Shown piece after piece: positions 9,220 through 18,713 of a stretch of DNA of 62,362 nt. The DNA comes from Thermodesulfobacteriota bacterium (GTDB lineage Bacteria > Desulfobacterota > WTBG01 > CAIYCZ01 > CAIRTM01): the NCBI GenBank assembly GCA_028282925.1, contig JANQGV010000312.1:1-62362 (forward strand). Direction: 5' to 3'. A program made the position numbers and the translations under genes. Every line of letters starts with the position of its first letter. Position 1 is the stretch's first letter. Below the pieces are notes generated by a model that worked only from the letters and a program-made list of their open reading frames with translations, had not been told where the DNA came from and made no database searches.

Positions 9220-9242
9220 ATTGAGTAGTTTCTCTACTCAAT
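9220..9242. promoter_or_regulatory. Perfect palindrome, likely operator
   Basis: A 9-bp perfect inverted repeat (ATTGAGTAG and CTACTCAAT) separated by 5 bases. It ends two bases before one in-frame ATG and 14 bases before another ATG of the HTH regulator gene. Size and placement fit an autoregulatory operator. A related half site (ACTACTTGA) lies at about 9188-9196. Confidence 0.6.
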
Positions 9243-9256
9243 ATATGGTTGTTCCT

Positions 9257-9805
9257 ATGAATCTTTTTGATGGCATTATATCCTCGAAAACACGGATCAA
9301 GCTCTTAACCAAGTTCTTTTTTAATCCGGAGACCAGGTCCTACCTGCGTGAACTTGCCAAGGAGTTTAATGTATCAACCAACTCGGTGCGCGAGGAACTC
9401 AACCAGCTTACAAAAACTGAACTCTTAACCGCAGAAAAAAACGGCCGCCAGGTTTTTTATACAGCCAATAGGGAGCACCCCCTTTTCCCGGAACTTAAAA
9501 CAATGGTGGCCAAGGCGCTCGGGATCGACCAGGTTATCGACAGTATTATTAACAGACTGGGCGATTTAGAGCTTGCCTATCTCATAGATGATTATGCCGA
9601 AGGCAAAGACTCGGGTATCATTGACCTGGTGCTGGTGGGGAATATCGACCAGTATCACCTCAATGACCTCAGCCGGAAGACCGAGCGGTATGTAAAGAGA
9701 AAAATCCGCTCCCTGTGCCTGAGCCGTGAAGAGTATAAAAAATTTGAGCCTGAGTTGAAAAAACGGCCGCATGTGCTCATCTGGGAAAACAATACGAGCG
9801 CATAG
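9257..9805 (+). CDS. HTH regulator at head of the polysaccharide locus
   Basis: A 182-residue protein with an N-terminal winged-helix domain of ArsR/MarR type (about residues 5-85; ETRSYLRELAKEFNVSTNSVREELNQL) and a C-terminal domain containing IDLVLVGNID, which resembles a minimal nucleotidyltransferase-like fold. Proteins of this architecture often precede surface-polysaccharide clusters, and this one sits 118 bp before the exporter genes. The reading frame extends upstream to a TTG at 9221, but that would place the palindrome at 9220-9242 inside the coding sequence, so ATG 9257 (or ATG 9245) is preferred. Probable role: autoregulated control of the following genes; the ligand is unknown. 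Confidence 0.75.
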   Translation: MNLFDGIISSKTRIKLLTKFFFNPETRSYLRELAKEFNVSTNSVREELNQLTKTELLTAEKNGRQVFYTANREHPLFPELKTMVAKALGIDQVIDSIINRLGDLELAYLIDDYAEGKDSGIIDLVLVGNIDQYHLNDLSRKTERYVKRKIRSLCLSREEYKKFEPELKKRPHVLIWENNTSA

Positions 9806-9923
9806 GGACCAACAATTTATTAAGCAAGATCCTTTATAGGTTACGGTTTTTGGTGTCTGTAACCGACGGGGCGGAGCTGTAAGAACGGACAAAAAGTTAA
9901 ATAAACATCAGGAAACAATTGTG

Positions 9924-10781
9924 ATGAAAGAAACAGAGGAAATTAGAGTTTATAAACCAGGTCAGGGTCGGGGGTGGGGCTTTCGAGTGTGGAAAGCAAT
10001 GTTTCTTGAAATTTTTGAAAGCTTTGAACTGACGTGGAGGCTTTTTCTGAGGAGTTTTAAGGCAAAGTACCGGCAAACAGTTTTGGGATTTTTATGGGCA
10101 CTTATAATGCCGTTGCTTGCTGTTGGAACATTTGTCTTCCTCAACAAATCAGGCATATTAAACATTGGTGAGGTTGATATCCCCTATCCGGCCTACGCCC
10201 TTCTTGGCCTGACTGTCTGGCAGATTTTTGCCGGAGGCATCCGAACCTGCAGCAATGCAATTGTTGCCGGTGGCGGTATGGTTGTAAAAATAAACTTCCC
10301 GAAAGAAACTCTTGTGCTGTCAGCCATGGGTGAAGCGCAGATTGAAACCCTGGTTCGTTTCGCACTGACTCTGGTTGTTTTTATACTGTACGGGGTTGTG
10401 CCGGAATGGACAGTGGTGCTGTTTCCTTTTGCGCTTCTTCCAATAGTATTATTTACCCTCGGACTTGGATTAATGCTCTCTCTTCTTAATGCGGTTGTGC
10501 GTGATGTAGCAAATGTTGTTTCGCTGGCTTCCACGTTCTTGCTTTTTATAACACCCGTACTATACCCGGAACCGAAAGCAGGTTTTTTTAAGCAGTTTAG
10601 CGCTTTTAATCCTCTGGCATCTCTTGTTGCTGGTCCTCGTGACCTCATAGTGAAGGGCTATTTAACGCAGCCGGGCCTTTTTATGTTCTATAGCGCTCTG
10701 TCTTTTCTTCTGTTTATTATTGCGTGGCGATTGTTTCATCTTGCAGAGATACGTATTGCAGAAAGGGTGGGTGCGAGATGA
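9924..10781 (+). CDS. wzm: Polysaccharide ABC exporter, permease subunit
   Basis: Inner-membrane permease of the ABC-2/Wzm family that moves a lipid-linked polysaccharide across the cytoplasmic membrane. The 285-residue protein has a cytoplasmic N-terminal stretch, the family hallmark KYRQTVLGFLWALIMPLL at about residue 50, and six hydrophobic segments. ATG 9924 is preferred over the overlapping GTG three bases earlier; AGGA lies 10 bases upstream. Its stop overlaps the start of the ATPase gene (ATGA), which indicates a coupled two-subunit transporter. Confidence 0.9.
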   Translation: MKETEEIRVYKPGQGRGWGFRVWKAMFLEIFESFELTWRLFLRSFKAKYRQTVLGFLWALIMPLLAVGTFVFLNKSGILNIGEVDIPYPAYALLGLTVWQIFAGGIRTCSNAIVAGGGMVVKINFPKETLVLSAMGEAQIETLVRFALTLVVFILYGVVPEWTVVLFPFALLPIVLFTLGLGLMLSLLNAVVRDVANVVSLASTFLLFITPVLYPEPKAGFFKQFSAFNPLASLVAGPRDLIVKGYLTQPGLFMFYSALSFLLFIIAWRLFHLAEIRIAERVGAR

Positions 10782-11983
10782 GCGGAGATCTACTGATAAA
10801 AGCAGAAGGAGTCTCAAAGAAATTTTGTTCGAGGCTTAAAACGTCCATGAAGTATGGTGTTTTTGACATAGCTAAAGATTTTGTCGGATTACCGTCTCGA
10901 AGCGATACCTTGCGGCAAAATGAGTTCTGGAGTGTGGATGATGTAAGCTTTGAAGTCAGACGAGGGGAGTGTCTCGGCCTTATCGGGCCCAATGGTGCGG
11001 GCAAAAGTACCCTCTTAAAAATGCTCAATGGCATCATTATGCCCGACAAGGGAAGTGTTGAGATTCAGGGGCGTGTGGGTGCTTTGATTGAAGTGGGGGC
11101 GGGGTTTCATCCCCTGTTGACCGGACGTGAAAATATTTATATCAACGGCGCTATTATGGGACTCCGCAAAAAAGAGATTGATCAAAAGTTTGATTCAATA
11201 GTCGAATTTGCCGAACTTGGAGACTTTATTAATACGCCTGTCAGCTATTACAGCTCCGGTATGTATGTGCGACTGGGGTTTGCCGTTGCCGCACACCTGG
11301 AGCCGGATGTATTACTGATTGATGAAGTGCTGGCGGTGGGCGACATGGGCTTTAGGGCAAAATGTTATACAAAAATTTCGGAGTTGATGAATTCTTGCGC
11401 AGTTGTTTTTGTTTCGCACTTTATGCCCCATGTCGCGAAGTTATGTGACAAAGTTGTAGTACTGAACCATGGCAAATTAGTTTCCAATGGTTTGGCGATG
11501 TCTGGAATTGAGGCATTCAATGATTTGTTTCATGATCATAAAATGGTTATATCGGGGACACGAGAAGCCGAAATTAGTAATTTGGTGCTGCTAAACAAAA
11601 ACGGTACACCCACAGAAAGGTTTTTTTATAATGAATTATTTGAGTTGCAGTTTGATATTACTGTGTCTGAAAATTATGATGAATTCAAAATTTCTTTAAC
11701 ATTCATGAATCAAGATACAAATTTGATTGCCCAGAGCCATTCAGAGTACAATGATCAGGTCTTTAAAAACAATGGAAAAAAACACCGGATAACAGTTAAA
11801 ATTGATCGTTTGATTTTGAACCCAGGTAAGTACTATATGAATATTATTGTTTTTGATAAAACAAACACAAAACATTTGGTATGGCACTATGCGGCAAAGA
11901 AGTTTAAAGTGAGTGGTGGTTTTCAAGGAGGAGCCCCGGTTCAATTTGTTTCGGATTGGGATCATAGTATTGATGGGAAATAA
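10778..11983 (+). CDS. wzt: Polysaccharide ABC exporter, ATPase with Wzt-type C-terminal domain
   Basis: ATPase partner of the Wzm permease, 401 residues from the ATG at 10778. Walker A is GPNGAGKST (about residues 70-78). The signature region is YYSSGMYVRLGFA, and Walker B is VLLIDEVLAVGD. The long C-terminal part (about residues 270-401) is a beta-rich extension as in Wzt proteins that bind a modified glycan end before export. That predicts a capped polysaccharide, consistent with the nearby methyltransferase, pyruvyltransferase and sulfotransferase genes. A frame extension upstream to 10724 would lie entirely inside wzm and is rejected. Confidence 0.92.
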   Translation: MSGDLLIKAEGVSKKFCSRLKTSMKYGVFDIAKDFVGLPSRSDTLRQNEFWSVDDVSFEVRRGECLGLIGPNGAGKSTLLKMLNGIIMPDKGSVEIQGRVGALIEVGAGFHPLLTGRENIYINGAIMGLRKKEIDQKFDSIVEFAELGDFINTPVSYYSSGMYVRLGFAVAAHLEPDVLLIDEVLAVGDMGFRAKCYTKISELMNSCAVVFVSHFMPHVAKLCDKVVVLNHGKLVSNGLAMSGIEAFNDLFHDHKMVISGTREAEISNLVLLNKNGTPTERFFYNELFELQFDITVSENYDEFKISLTFMNQDTNLIAQSHSEYNDQVFKNNGKKHRITVKIDRLILNPGKYYMNIIVFDKTNTKHLVWHYAAKKFKVSGGFQGGAPVQFVSDWDHSIDGK

Positions 11984-12884
11984 CAGTACTATTGTATGCG
12001 CGTTTTGTAAAAGCGTCTGTTATTCTGTTTACAGGATGAAAACCTACGACGTTTACCAATGCGGCAGCTGCGGTACGGGACGGGTGTGGCCCATGCCTGA
12101 CATGACTTCGTTGGAAGATTTTTATAAGGGGTTCCTGTTTTCAGCGGATATTAAAAACTTAAACCAGGTATTTAAGAGTTCCAGGCTCCTGTATCCCTTA
12201 ATCGGCCTGGAAACGAAAAGAAATTTGAAAATGTTAGATGTCGGTGGTGGCGGAGGATTTTATTCGAAAACGTTTGAAGAGTTGGGCTATGGCTGCAGCA
12301 CCTATATGGATCTTGACAGTGATGCCTGCCGATTCGCCGAACAACTGGGCCTTGAAAACATTATAAACGGTGATGCATCACAAGCTGATTATGGGGGTGA
12401 AAAATTTGATTTTATAATGTGCAGGCATCTTGTTGAGCACTTAATTGATCCCGTTTCCTTTATCAATTCCATGTTAGAACTATTGAGTTCAGGCGGTATT
12501 TTTTTATTAATATGTCCGAATGGAAATTCACTAGAATACATAGCTTATCCCTACCTGAACCTCAAAAAAAGGGTAAGAACAATATGTCGTTCAAATAATT
12601 TATCAAAAATAGCAGTTTGGTATAAAATGGTTTCAGGGCAAATGCTGCACGGTATTGATCCCCCGAGACATCTTTGGGCAATAACCCCGCTGGCTTTTGA
12701 AAACATCCTGGATAAAAATAAATACAGTGTCACCATAAAAACATATCCATTGTCCAGCGTGGCTTTTTCGCCATATTATTCACCATCGTCCCTGTTTAAA
12801 AAAATTTGTACTTTCCTGGGTAACACCATAACCTCTAAAGTACAGGGTGGCACACATCTTGTAGCTGTTATAAGACAAAAGTGA
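11973..12884 (+). CDS. SAM-dependent methyltransferase with N-terminal zinc-ribbon-like motif
   Basis: Class I methyltransferase of 303 residues. An N-terminal CAFC...CGSC pair (about residues 10-35) looks like a zinc ribbon, the SAM-binding motif is MLDVGGGGGFYSK near residue 72, and a CRHLVEHL motif marks the post-binding region. A hydrophobic or amphipathic stretch near the C-terminus could touch the membrane. The ATG at 11973 overlaps the end of wzt, and the stop overlaps the GTG of the next gene (GTGA). Likely role: methylation of a sugar or chain end of the exported glycan; the exact acceptor cannot be read from sequence. Confidence 0.8.
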   Translation: MGNNSTIVCAFCKSVCYSVYRMKTYDVYQCGSCGTGRVWPMPDMTSLEDFYKGFLFSADIKNLNQVFKSSRLLYPLIGLETKRNLKMLDVGGGGGFYSKTFEELGYGCSTYMDLDSDACRFAEQLGLENIINGDASQADYGGEKFDFIMCRHLVEHLIDPVSFINSMLELLSSGGIFLLICPNGNSLEYIAYPYLNLKKRVRTICRSNNLSKIAVWYKMVSGQMLHGIDPPRHLWAITPLAFENILDKNKYSVTIKTYPLSSVAFSPYYSPSSLFKKICTFLGNTITSKVQGGTHLVAVIRQK

Positions 12885-15589
12885 AAGCGCGGGTTGATCA
12901 ACTCAATAGAATAATTAGAGACAATCTTTGCATTGGCTGTGGCTGTTGCGCGACAATGTGCCCTGAACAGGCCATAGAAATGCAATGGGCAAGGTCTGGG
13001 GTTTGGATTCCATCAATTCGGGAGAAGTCCTGTACTGACTGCGGCATGTGTTACACCGTCTGCCCGCAGTCTCCGAAAGCACTGGCAGAGTGTGCAACTC
13101 GTGCAAACAGGCATGGAAGGCACTTTGGCCTGCAAAAAGAGAACTCTTTTTATATAAGCTATGATTCAGACGCCGGGCAGCGCATTAAAAGTGCATCAGG
13201 CGGCACATTTACCGTTCTGCTACAGCATCTGTTGGAAACAAAACGAGTTGACGGGATTATAACTTCCTTTCCGCTAAGCGTGCCGTTTGGTAAGCCACAT
13301 TTTGAGATTCGGGTTGCAAACTCTATGAAGGAACTGGGCAATGCCCGAAGTTCCCACTACCATCCTCTTTGCTATTATCAGGCTATTACGAAAGTACTTC
13401 AAGAAGACGGGACATTTGCACTCATAGGCCTTCCGTGTGTTATAAGGGGTGTAAAGCAATTGCCTTCCCGTGTTCGGGAAAAAATTTCTTATATGCTGGC
13501 TCCGGTATGCAGCCATAATGTTACAGCGCAGTTTACGGACTGCATGGCAAAGCAGGAGGGAATTGCTGCCGATGAAGCATTTTTGGTAAATCTTCGCGAT
13601 AAGCACGGTGGAATTCCGGATGCTAATAACTTCAACAATGTATTTGAATCTTCTACTAAGACGATCAGGCGCAATCGTTTTAGAACTTCATTTACAGATC
13701 TATGGCGCAATTATTTTTTTGCCTGTGAGGGCTGTCTGTATTGTCCTGATTTTTATGGTGCTGATGCTGACCTCTCTATTAAAGATGCCTGGGGTCGCTT
13801 GAGTAAAGATCCGCTCGGCATATCACTTGTTGTTTGCAGAAACAAGGAACTGGGCATTGCTTTAGAAGAATTAAAACAGAACGGACGCATCTATCTTGAG
13901 ACAACTAATGCAGAGGAAATATACAACTCACAGCAGGTAACAGCGGTATTCAAGCATGAGCATGTGCGAGACCGGATGGTCTGGAAAAGCAGCTTACGTG
14001 AAGAACTTGTAAAAACAGAATATCCAATCAAGGCCTCAAGACGCTGGTGGCGCAGGCAGTCCTGGGAATATTTAAGGTTAAAAGCGACTTTGCAATTATC
14101 AAAACACCTTTTTGCGCGTAATGGCCACACGTCGATAACAGCTATGGTGTTTTTAATGAAAGTGTTTAGGTCGGTCGGTAAAATCAAGAAATATCTTTTC
14201 GGAAGTATCATGAAAGGTATATCCATAATAAACAGAACTATAAAATATTTGCTTAAAACAATTGCTTATTTCACCGGCATCAAAAAAAGAAGGCGTGTTT
14301 GCGGCAACATTCAATTACGGGTGCTCATTGCGGGTGGATACGGATACGGTAATATTGGTGATGAGGCACAACTTGCCGCAAACATTCAGCACTGGAAAAA
14401 AGCTGTGCCCACAAGTCGAATCACAGTGCTTACGCCCAATATAGAGTATACCTGCAATACACATCCGGGGGTTCAAGTTGAGCTTGCACCGCGCAGAGCG
14501 CTTTTTGGCTGGAGAGGAAGGCAGTATTGTGGATCACAGAAAACCTTCAAGCGCTTGTATTTTCCTCTGGCTGCGCTGCTTTTTTTTAATACATGTCTAA
14601 TTCGGGCCGGTCTTCCGGTCTTTGGACTTTCTGCGAGGCAGGCTCGCATGCTTGAGGCGCTAAACAGCTCTGATGTTCTTTTTCTTTCGGGTGGAGGCTA
14701 TCTCACCGGAATGACTCTTACAAGGCTCTGGGATAATATGCTGCTGATCAACCTTGCCCATGCGTTAGGTGTTCCGGTTATTTTGTCCGGTCAGACAATA
14801 GGTGTATTTAGAGATCGCGTTAGCACTTTTCTGGCAAAATGGGGGCTTAAAAAAGCAGAACTCATTTATCTAAGAGATCACGAGGGGTCTGTAGAGGCGC
14901 TAAAATCAATTAAAATCAATTTTGAAAAGTTTAAGAGCACTTTTGATGATGCTCTTTTTTTTGAACCGGCTAAGCGCGATTTGGTTCTACAGCGTTTAAG
15001 GCAATTTAATATAGGTATTAACCAGCCGTATGTTGCGGTGAATGTACACAACTGGGGGCAGTCGAAAGAAGCGTCAAAAATCATTATGCAGCAGGTTGCC
15101 TCAGCTCTTGATCACATTCAGTCAGAACTCGACATTCAGATAGTTTTTGTTCCGATGGTAAAAACGGATGAAGTTTCGATTCAGGCTGTAGCAGGGCTTA
15201 TGCATAGTCCATCCTTTTTTCCTCAGCATAATTATGATCCTTCGCTGGCCGTTGGTCTGATTTGCAATGCGTCTTTGTGCTTAACCATGAAGCACCACCC
15301 CATAATTTTTGCCATGGGCGGGGGAGTGCCTGCTGTTTCGATGACTTTTGATGATTACTATTATCACAAAAATTTTGGCGCTCATAAGATATTTGGGCAG
15401 GAAAAATGGATTGTTTCTTGTGAACCCGAAAAGCTTTGTGACAATATTTTTATAAAAGTGCGGGATATGTTTTTTCGACGAGATGAGATATCCCAAGATA
15501 TTAAAAATAAAATCGAAACCCTGAGACCTGAAGCCGGCGAGGTTATTTATCGCTGGTTCGATTCGGAAAAGCAGCAGATTATTAATTGA
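12881..15589 (+). CDS. FrhB-like iron-sulfur flavoprotein fused to polysaccharide pyruvyltransferase
   Basis: A 902-residue two-part protein. Part one has two 4Fe-4S motifs (Cys 17/20/23/27 and Cys 51/54/57/61) followed to about residue 370 by a coenzyme F420 hydrogenase beta-subunit-like domain (SASGGTFTVLLQ, GLPCVIRG). Such domains also occur in glycan clusters without any F420 link. A basic, amphipathic linker spans about 380-475. Part two, from about residue 485 (GGYGYGNIGDEAQL), is a polysaccharide pyruvyltransferase that would transfer pyruvate from phosphoenolpyruvate to a sugar. The GTG start overlaps the previous stop by 4 bp. The two parts are usually separate neighbouring genes, so the fusion suggests they act on the same intermediate. 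Confidence 0.85.
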   Translation: MKARVDQLNRIIRDNLCIGCGCCATMCPEQAIEMQWARSGVWIPSIREKSCTDCGMCYTVCPQSPKALAECATRANRHGRHFGLQKENSFYISYDSDAGQRIKSASGGTFTVLLQHLLETKRVDGIITSFPLSVPFGKPHFEIRVANSMKELGNARSSHYHPLCYYQAITKVLQEDGTFALIGLPCVIRGVKQLPSRVREKISYMLAPVCSHNVTAQFTDCMAKQEGIAADEAFLVNLRDKHGGIPDANNFNNVFESSTKTIRRNRFRTSFTDLWRNYFFACEGCLYCPDFYGADADLSIKDAWGRLSKDPLGISLVVCRNKELGIALEELKQNGRIYLETTNAEEIYNSQQVTAVFKHEHVRDRMVWKSSLREELVKTEYPIKASRRWWRRQSWEYLRLKATLQLSKHLFARNGHTSITAMVFLMKVFRSVGKIKKYLFGSIMKGISIINRTIKYLLKTIAYFTGIKKRRRVCGNIQLRVLIAGGYGYGNIGDEAQLAANIQHWKKAVPTSRITVLTPNIEYTCNTHPGVQVELAPRRALFGWRGRQYCGSQKTFKRLYFPLAALLFFNTCLIRAGLPVFGLSARQARMLEALNSSDVLFLSGGGYLTGMTLTRLWDNMLLINLAHALGVPVILSGQTIGVFRDRVSTFLAKWGLKKAELIYLRDHEGSVEALKSIKINFEKFKSTFDDALFFEPAKRDLVLQRLRQFNIGINQPYVAVNVHNWGQSKEASKIIMQQVASALDHIQSELDIQIVFVPMVKTDEVSIQAVAGLMHSPSFFPQHNYDPSLAVGLICNASLCLTMKHHPIIFAMGGGVPAVSMTFDDYYYHKNFGAHKIFGQEKWIVSCEPEKLCDNIFIKVRDMFFRRDEISQDIKNKIETLRPEAGEVIYRWFDSEKQQIIN

Positions 15590-15739
15590 CCACCTGTAAA
15601 TTTGCTATGAAATATTTTGTATATATTTTTTTTCGGGATAGTGCTTTTGTGAATATTCCCTAAATGAGTATTGGATGGCAGCCCTGTATAAAAGGTCGAA
15701 AAACCTAACACATGTGTAGCGCTAAAGGGAGGTCTTTAT

Positions 15740-17128
15740 TTGAAAAACACGTTAATAGTTTTAAACTGTGCAAAGCTTGGACCTAATGAAGTTAAGCTTT
15801 GGAATTCTTTTTATAAAGCAAACAAAGATGCATATAAAATTCTTTTTTATACAACAAACGAGAGTCCTGATCTGGAACTTCCGATAGTCATTCGAGTTGC
15901 CTATGCTAAATTCTTATTTCCGGTTTCTGAAACAGAATTGTCTCCTGCCACCTCCCGCATCATACATGAAATTGCTGAATATGATAAATTTTGGACACAC
16001 GTCGTGCCTGAACTTTCCTTTAAAAAAGCATATGGCTGGTATGCATTTTGGTTATTGGTTTTTTCAATATATAAACCAATTGGTGTATATGTATGGAATG
16101 GCTTTCGCGTTCCTGATGCCGCGCTGCTATCAATTGCTGATTTGTTTGGTGTACAAAAAAACATTTTGGAAAGAGGGCCCTTTGCAAATACCTTTGCATG
16201 TGACTCGGAAGGATTTAATTACAATTCATCATTCATTAAAAAATATTCCCATATTCCCACTAAAAGTAACAAGACAAATATTGAAGAATTTGCAAAATTA
16301 TATTTTCGAAAAAACATAAGCAACTGGGAGCAACCGAATTCTGCGGAAGGAAAAAATGCCTTTTATAAAAAATATAATATACCCGAGGATAAGTTGTTGC
16401 TTTTTTTTCCTTCTCAAGTTGAAGTGGACATAAACTCTAAGCTGTTTTCGCCAAATTATAAAAGTGTATTCGATGCTTATGAAGCCCTTGTTGCCGCCTT
16501 AGCTAAACATGCATCAAAGGTTTTTTTGTTGGTAAAGAAGCATCCAAAGCAAGAAGATGAGACCCCCTTTCTATCATTGCCGCTCCCGTCGGGAAGGTGG
16601 GTTGATGATGCCCATATATTTGATTGTATTCAATATGCAGATGCGATTGTGTCAATTAACTCATCATGTGCTGTTGAGGCTGCGCTTTTGGGTAAACCTA
16701 TTCTTCTTTTAGGCAATTCTATCCTTGAAACGCATTCCGAAGTTATAAAAGCTAATAGCGCCGGTGAAATAGGCAAAAAACTTGAAGAATTGTTTTCAAG
16801 GGTTGAAGGCAAAAGCAATAAAAAAGATGATTTATATTTAAGCAAGCTTTTATTTGGTTATTTGTATTCGCCATTGCCAGAATATCAATCACTCGGTCTA
16901 AAGCCGATTAGTATGGTACCTGTTCCATCTGCGGCAGTATCACAAAACCCAGAAATGACCAGTCTGCAAGTTAATAACACTTTAAATGATATTCTAAATA
17001 ATATTGTGGTTCCTGTCCAAGAAGTATCCCAAAAATCAGCCTTTAATCAATGGCTGTTATATACAATAAGTATTCCCTACAGGTTATTGCGTTATATTTA
17101 TCGATATATTGGACGAGGAAAAAGCTAA
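15740..17128 (+). CDS. Capsule-type glycosyltransferase (KpsC/KpsS-like)
   Basis: A 462-residue protein with a C-terminal half resembling capsule-synthesis transferases: LLLFFPSQVEVD, LLVKKHPKQED, then DCIQYADAIVSINSSCAVEAALLGKPILLL, the nucleotide-binding region common to KpsC/KpsS-type and GT-B enzymes. The N-terminal half contains AYGWYAFWLLVFSIYKP, possibly a membrane-contact segment. A hydrophobic and basic tail ends the protein. The TTG start has a strong GGGAGG site eight bases upstream. It sits 150 bp after the pyruvyltransferase fusion, in a region clearly richer in A+T than the flanks. Sugar specificity is not predictable. Confidence 0.65.
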   Translation: MKNTLIVLNCAKLGPNEVKLWNSFYKANKDAYKILFYTTNESPDLELPIVIRVAYAKFLFPVSETELSPATSRIIHEIAEYDKFWTHVVPELSFKKAYGWYAFWLLVFSIYKPIGVYVWNGFRVPDAALLSIADLFGVQKNILERGPFANTFACDSEGFNYNSSFIKKYSHIPTKSNKTNIEEFAKLYFRKNISNWEQPNSAEGKNAFYKKYNIPEDKLLLFFPSQVEVDINSKLFSPNYKSVFDAYEALVAALAKHASKVFLLVKKHPKQEDETPFLSLPLPSGRWVDDAHIFDCIQYADAIVSINSSCAVEAALLGKPILLLGNSILETHSEVIKANSAGEIGKKLEELFSRVEGKSNKKDDLYLSKLLFGYLYSPLPEYQSLGLKPISMVPVPSAAVSQNPEMTSLQVNNTLNDILNNIVVPVQEVSQKSAFNQWLLYTISIPYRLLRYIYRYIGRGKS

Positions 17129-17269
17129 GATAATAACCGGATTAATGACGCGGGTTTTTTCTAATTGATTTCGAATGGCCGTTGCCGTTGCTGGAAGCCT
17201 GTACGGACGAGAGTACAAGTTAAACTGCACATGTTCGGTTAAAACAATAAAGTTTCATTTTATGTATAA

Positions 17270-18706
17270 ATGAAAACCGCAATTATAAATACCGATGATA
17301 TATCCGGTGGGGCGGCTAAAGCTGCTTATCGCCTCCACAAGTCATTGCGTGAAGCAGATCAGGAGTCGTATGTTGTTTCTGTAAATAAGGTCTCCGACGA
17401 TAATAATGTACTAGCTGTTGCAGGTATGCATGATTTGCAATATGCGAAGTCCATTAGTTTAATTCAGAATGAGCTTATTGATAAAAACAGAACCGATTTG
17501 TCTGATACGCGTTTTTCGTTGCCCTATCCTGGGGTTGATCTTTCGGAGCATGAGATTATTAGGGAGGCAGACGTTATTAACCTTCATTGGGTGACACAGT
17601 TTCAGTCTACAGAAACGATCTCGAAACTACTAAGCCTTAATAAGCCTGTTATATGGACACTTCATGATATGTGTCCGTTCACGGGGGGCTGCCATTACAC
17701 TGCAGGATGTGAGAACTATACGGCCGATTGTTATGATTGCCCCCAACTTGAAAACAACAAGTATCAGATTCCGTACCATGTTCTTAAAAACAAGATTACT
17801 CACTTCAAAAATTCTATAACTGTTGTATGCCTAAATACCTGGATGGCACGCTGTGCCAGACAAAGCACCCTGTTCAAAGACAGCAGGATAGAAATAATGC
17901 CGAACTCTATAGAGACGGATATTTACAAACCGTTTCCAAAAGAAAAAGCGAAAAAAACCCTGAATGTGAGCAGCGATACCTGCGTGCTGCTTTTTGGAGC
18001 TGCAACTGCTCGAGTGAAAAGAAAGGGTTTTTCTCAATTACTGTGTTCACTTGAAATATGCATGCAAGATGAAAAATTTAATCAGCTCGTTCAAGAAGAA
18101 AAAATAAAAATAATTATATTTGGAAAGACCGGTAGCGAATTAGAAAAATTTTCCATTCCCCTATTTTCAGCCGGCGAGATACATGACGACAACAAAATTG
18201 CTGAACTATACTCTGCCGCCGACCTTTTTATATTGCCTTCACTTGAGGACAATTTGCCGAATACAATGCTGGAATCCATGGCGTGCGGCACCCCGGTTGT
18301 TGCTTTTTCGGTTGGTGGAATTCCCGATGTAATAATCGACAATGAAAATGGTATGCTCGCAGAGCCTGAAAACGCTAAGGCCCTGGCAGGAAAAATACTT
18401 GCCCTGGTTTTTGATAAGACTAAAAGAAAAGAAATGGGTGAGCAATGCAGAAAGACTATTGAAGACCAATATGTTTCTGGAAAACAGTCAAGCAATTATA
18501 ACCGTCTTTTTGATCAACTTCTGAAAAACAGTAAAGCATCCTCACCGAAAACTGAATCAAACAAAAATAACACTTGCGAAGAAATAGACCCATATTTTTT
18601 AAAAATATCGAAACATGTGGCGATAAAAAAGAGAATAACATGGTTGTCATTATTGCCTATAAGAATATTTTCGATACTATTACGGTTGTTAAAAGCCATT
18701 AAATAA
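17270..18706 (+). CDS. Family 4 glycosyltransferase (WcaC-like)
   Basis: GT-B fold transferase of 478 residues. The N-terminus carries the typical TDDISGGAAKAAYRLHKSL donor/acceptor loop, then VINLHWVTQF and WTLHDMCPFTGGCHYTAGC, a Cys-rich segment found in WcaC-like proteins. The C-terminal GT4 region has AADLFILPSLEDNLPNTMLESMACGTPVVAFSVGG with the catalytic E-x7-E. A basic, hydrophobic tail may hold the enzyme at the membrane. A 141-bp gap separates it from the preceding gene, and eight bases separate it from the next. Confidence 0.85.
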   Translation: MKTAIINTDDISGGAAKAAYRLHKSLREADQESYVVSVNKVSDDNNVLAVAGMHDLQYAKSISLIQNELIDKNRTDLSDTRFSLPYPGVDLSEHEIIREADVINLHWVTQFQSTETISKLLSLNKPVIWTLHDMCPFTGGCHYTAGCENYTADCYDCPQLENNKYQIPYHVLKNKITHFKNSITVVCLNTWMARCARQSTLFKDSRIEIMPNSIETDIYKPFPKEKAKKTLNVSSDTCVLLFGAATARVKRKGFSQLLCSLEICMQDEKFNQLVQEEKIKIIIFGKTGSELEKFSIPLFSAGEIHDDNKIAELYSAADLFILPSLEDNLPNTMLESMACGTPVVAFSVGGIPDVIIDNENGMLAEPENAKALAGKILALVFDKTKRKEMGEQCRKTIEDQYVSGKQSSNYNRLFDQLLKNSKASSPKTESNKNNTCEEIDPYFLKISKHVAIKKRITWLSLLPIRIFSILLRLLKAIK

Positions 18707-18713
18707 AATTATA

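Noticed and set aside
9839-9920. JUMPstart/ops element before the exporter genes
   Set aside because: GGGGCGGAGCTGTAAG resembles ops (GGCGGTAGCGT) only weakly. A GGTTAC/GTAACC inverted repeat is present but has no T run.
10724-10777. Longer N-terminus for Wzt
   Set aside because: It would lie completely inside wzm; ATG 10778 overlaps the wzm stop in the usual ATGA form.
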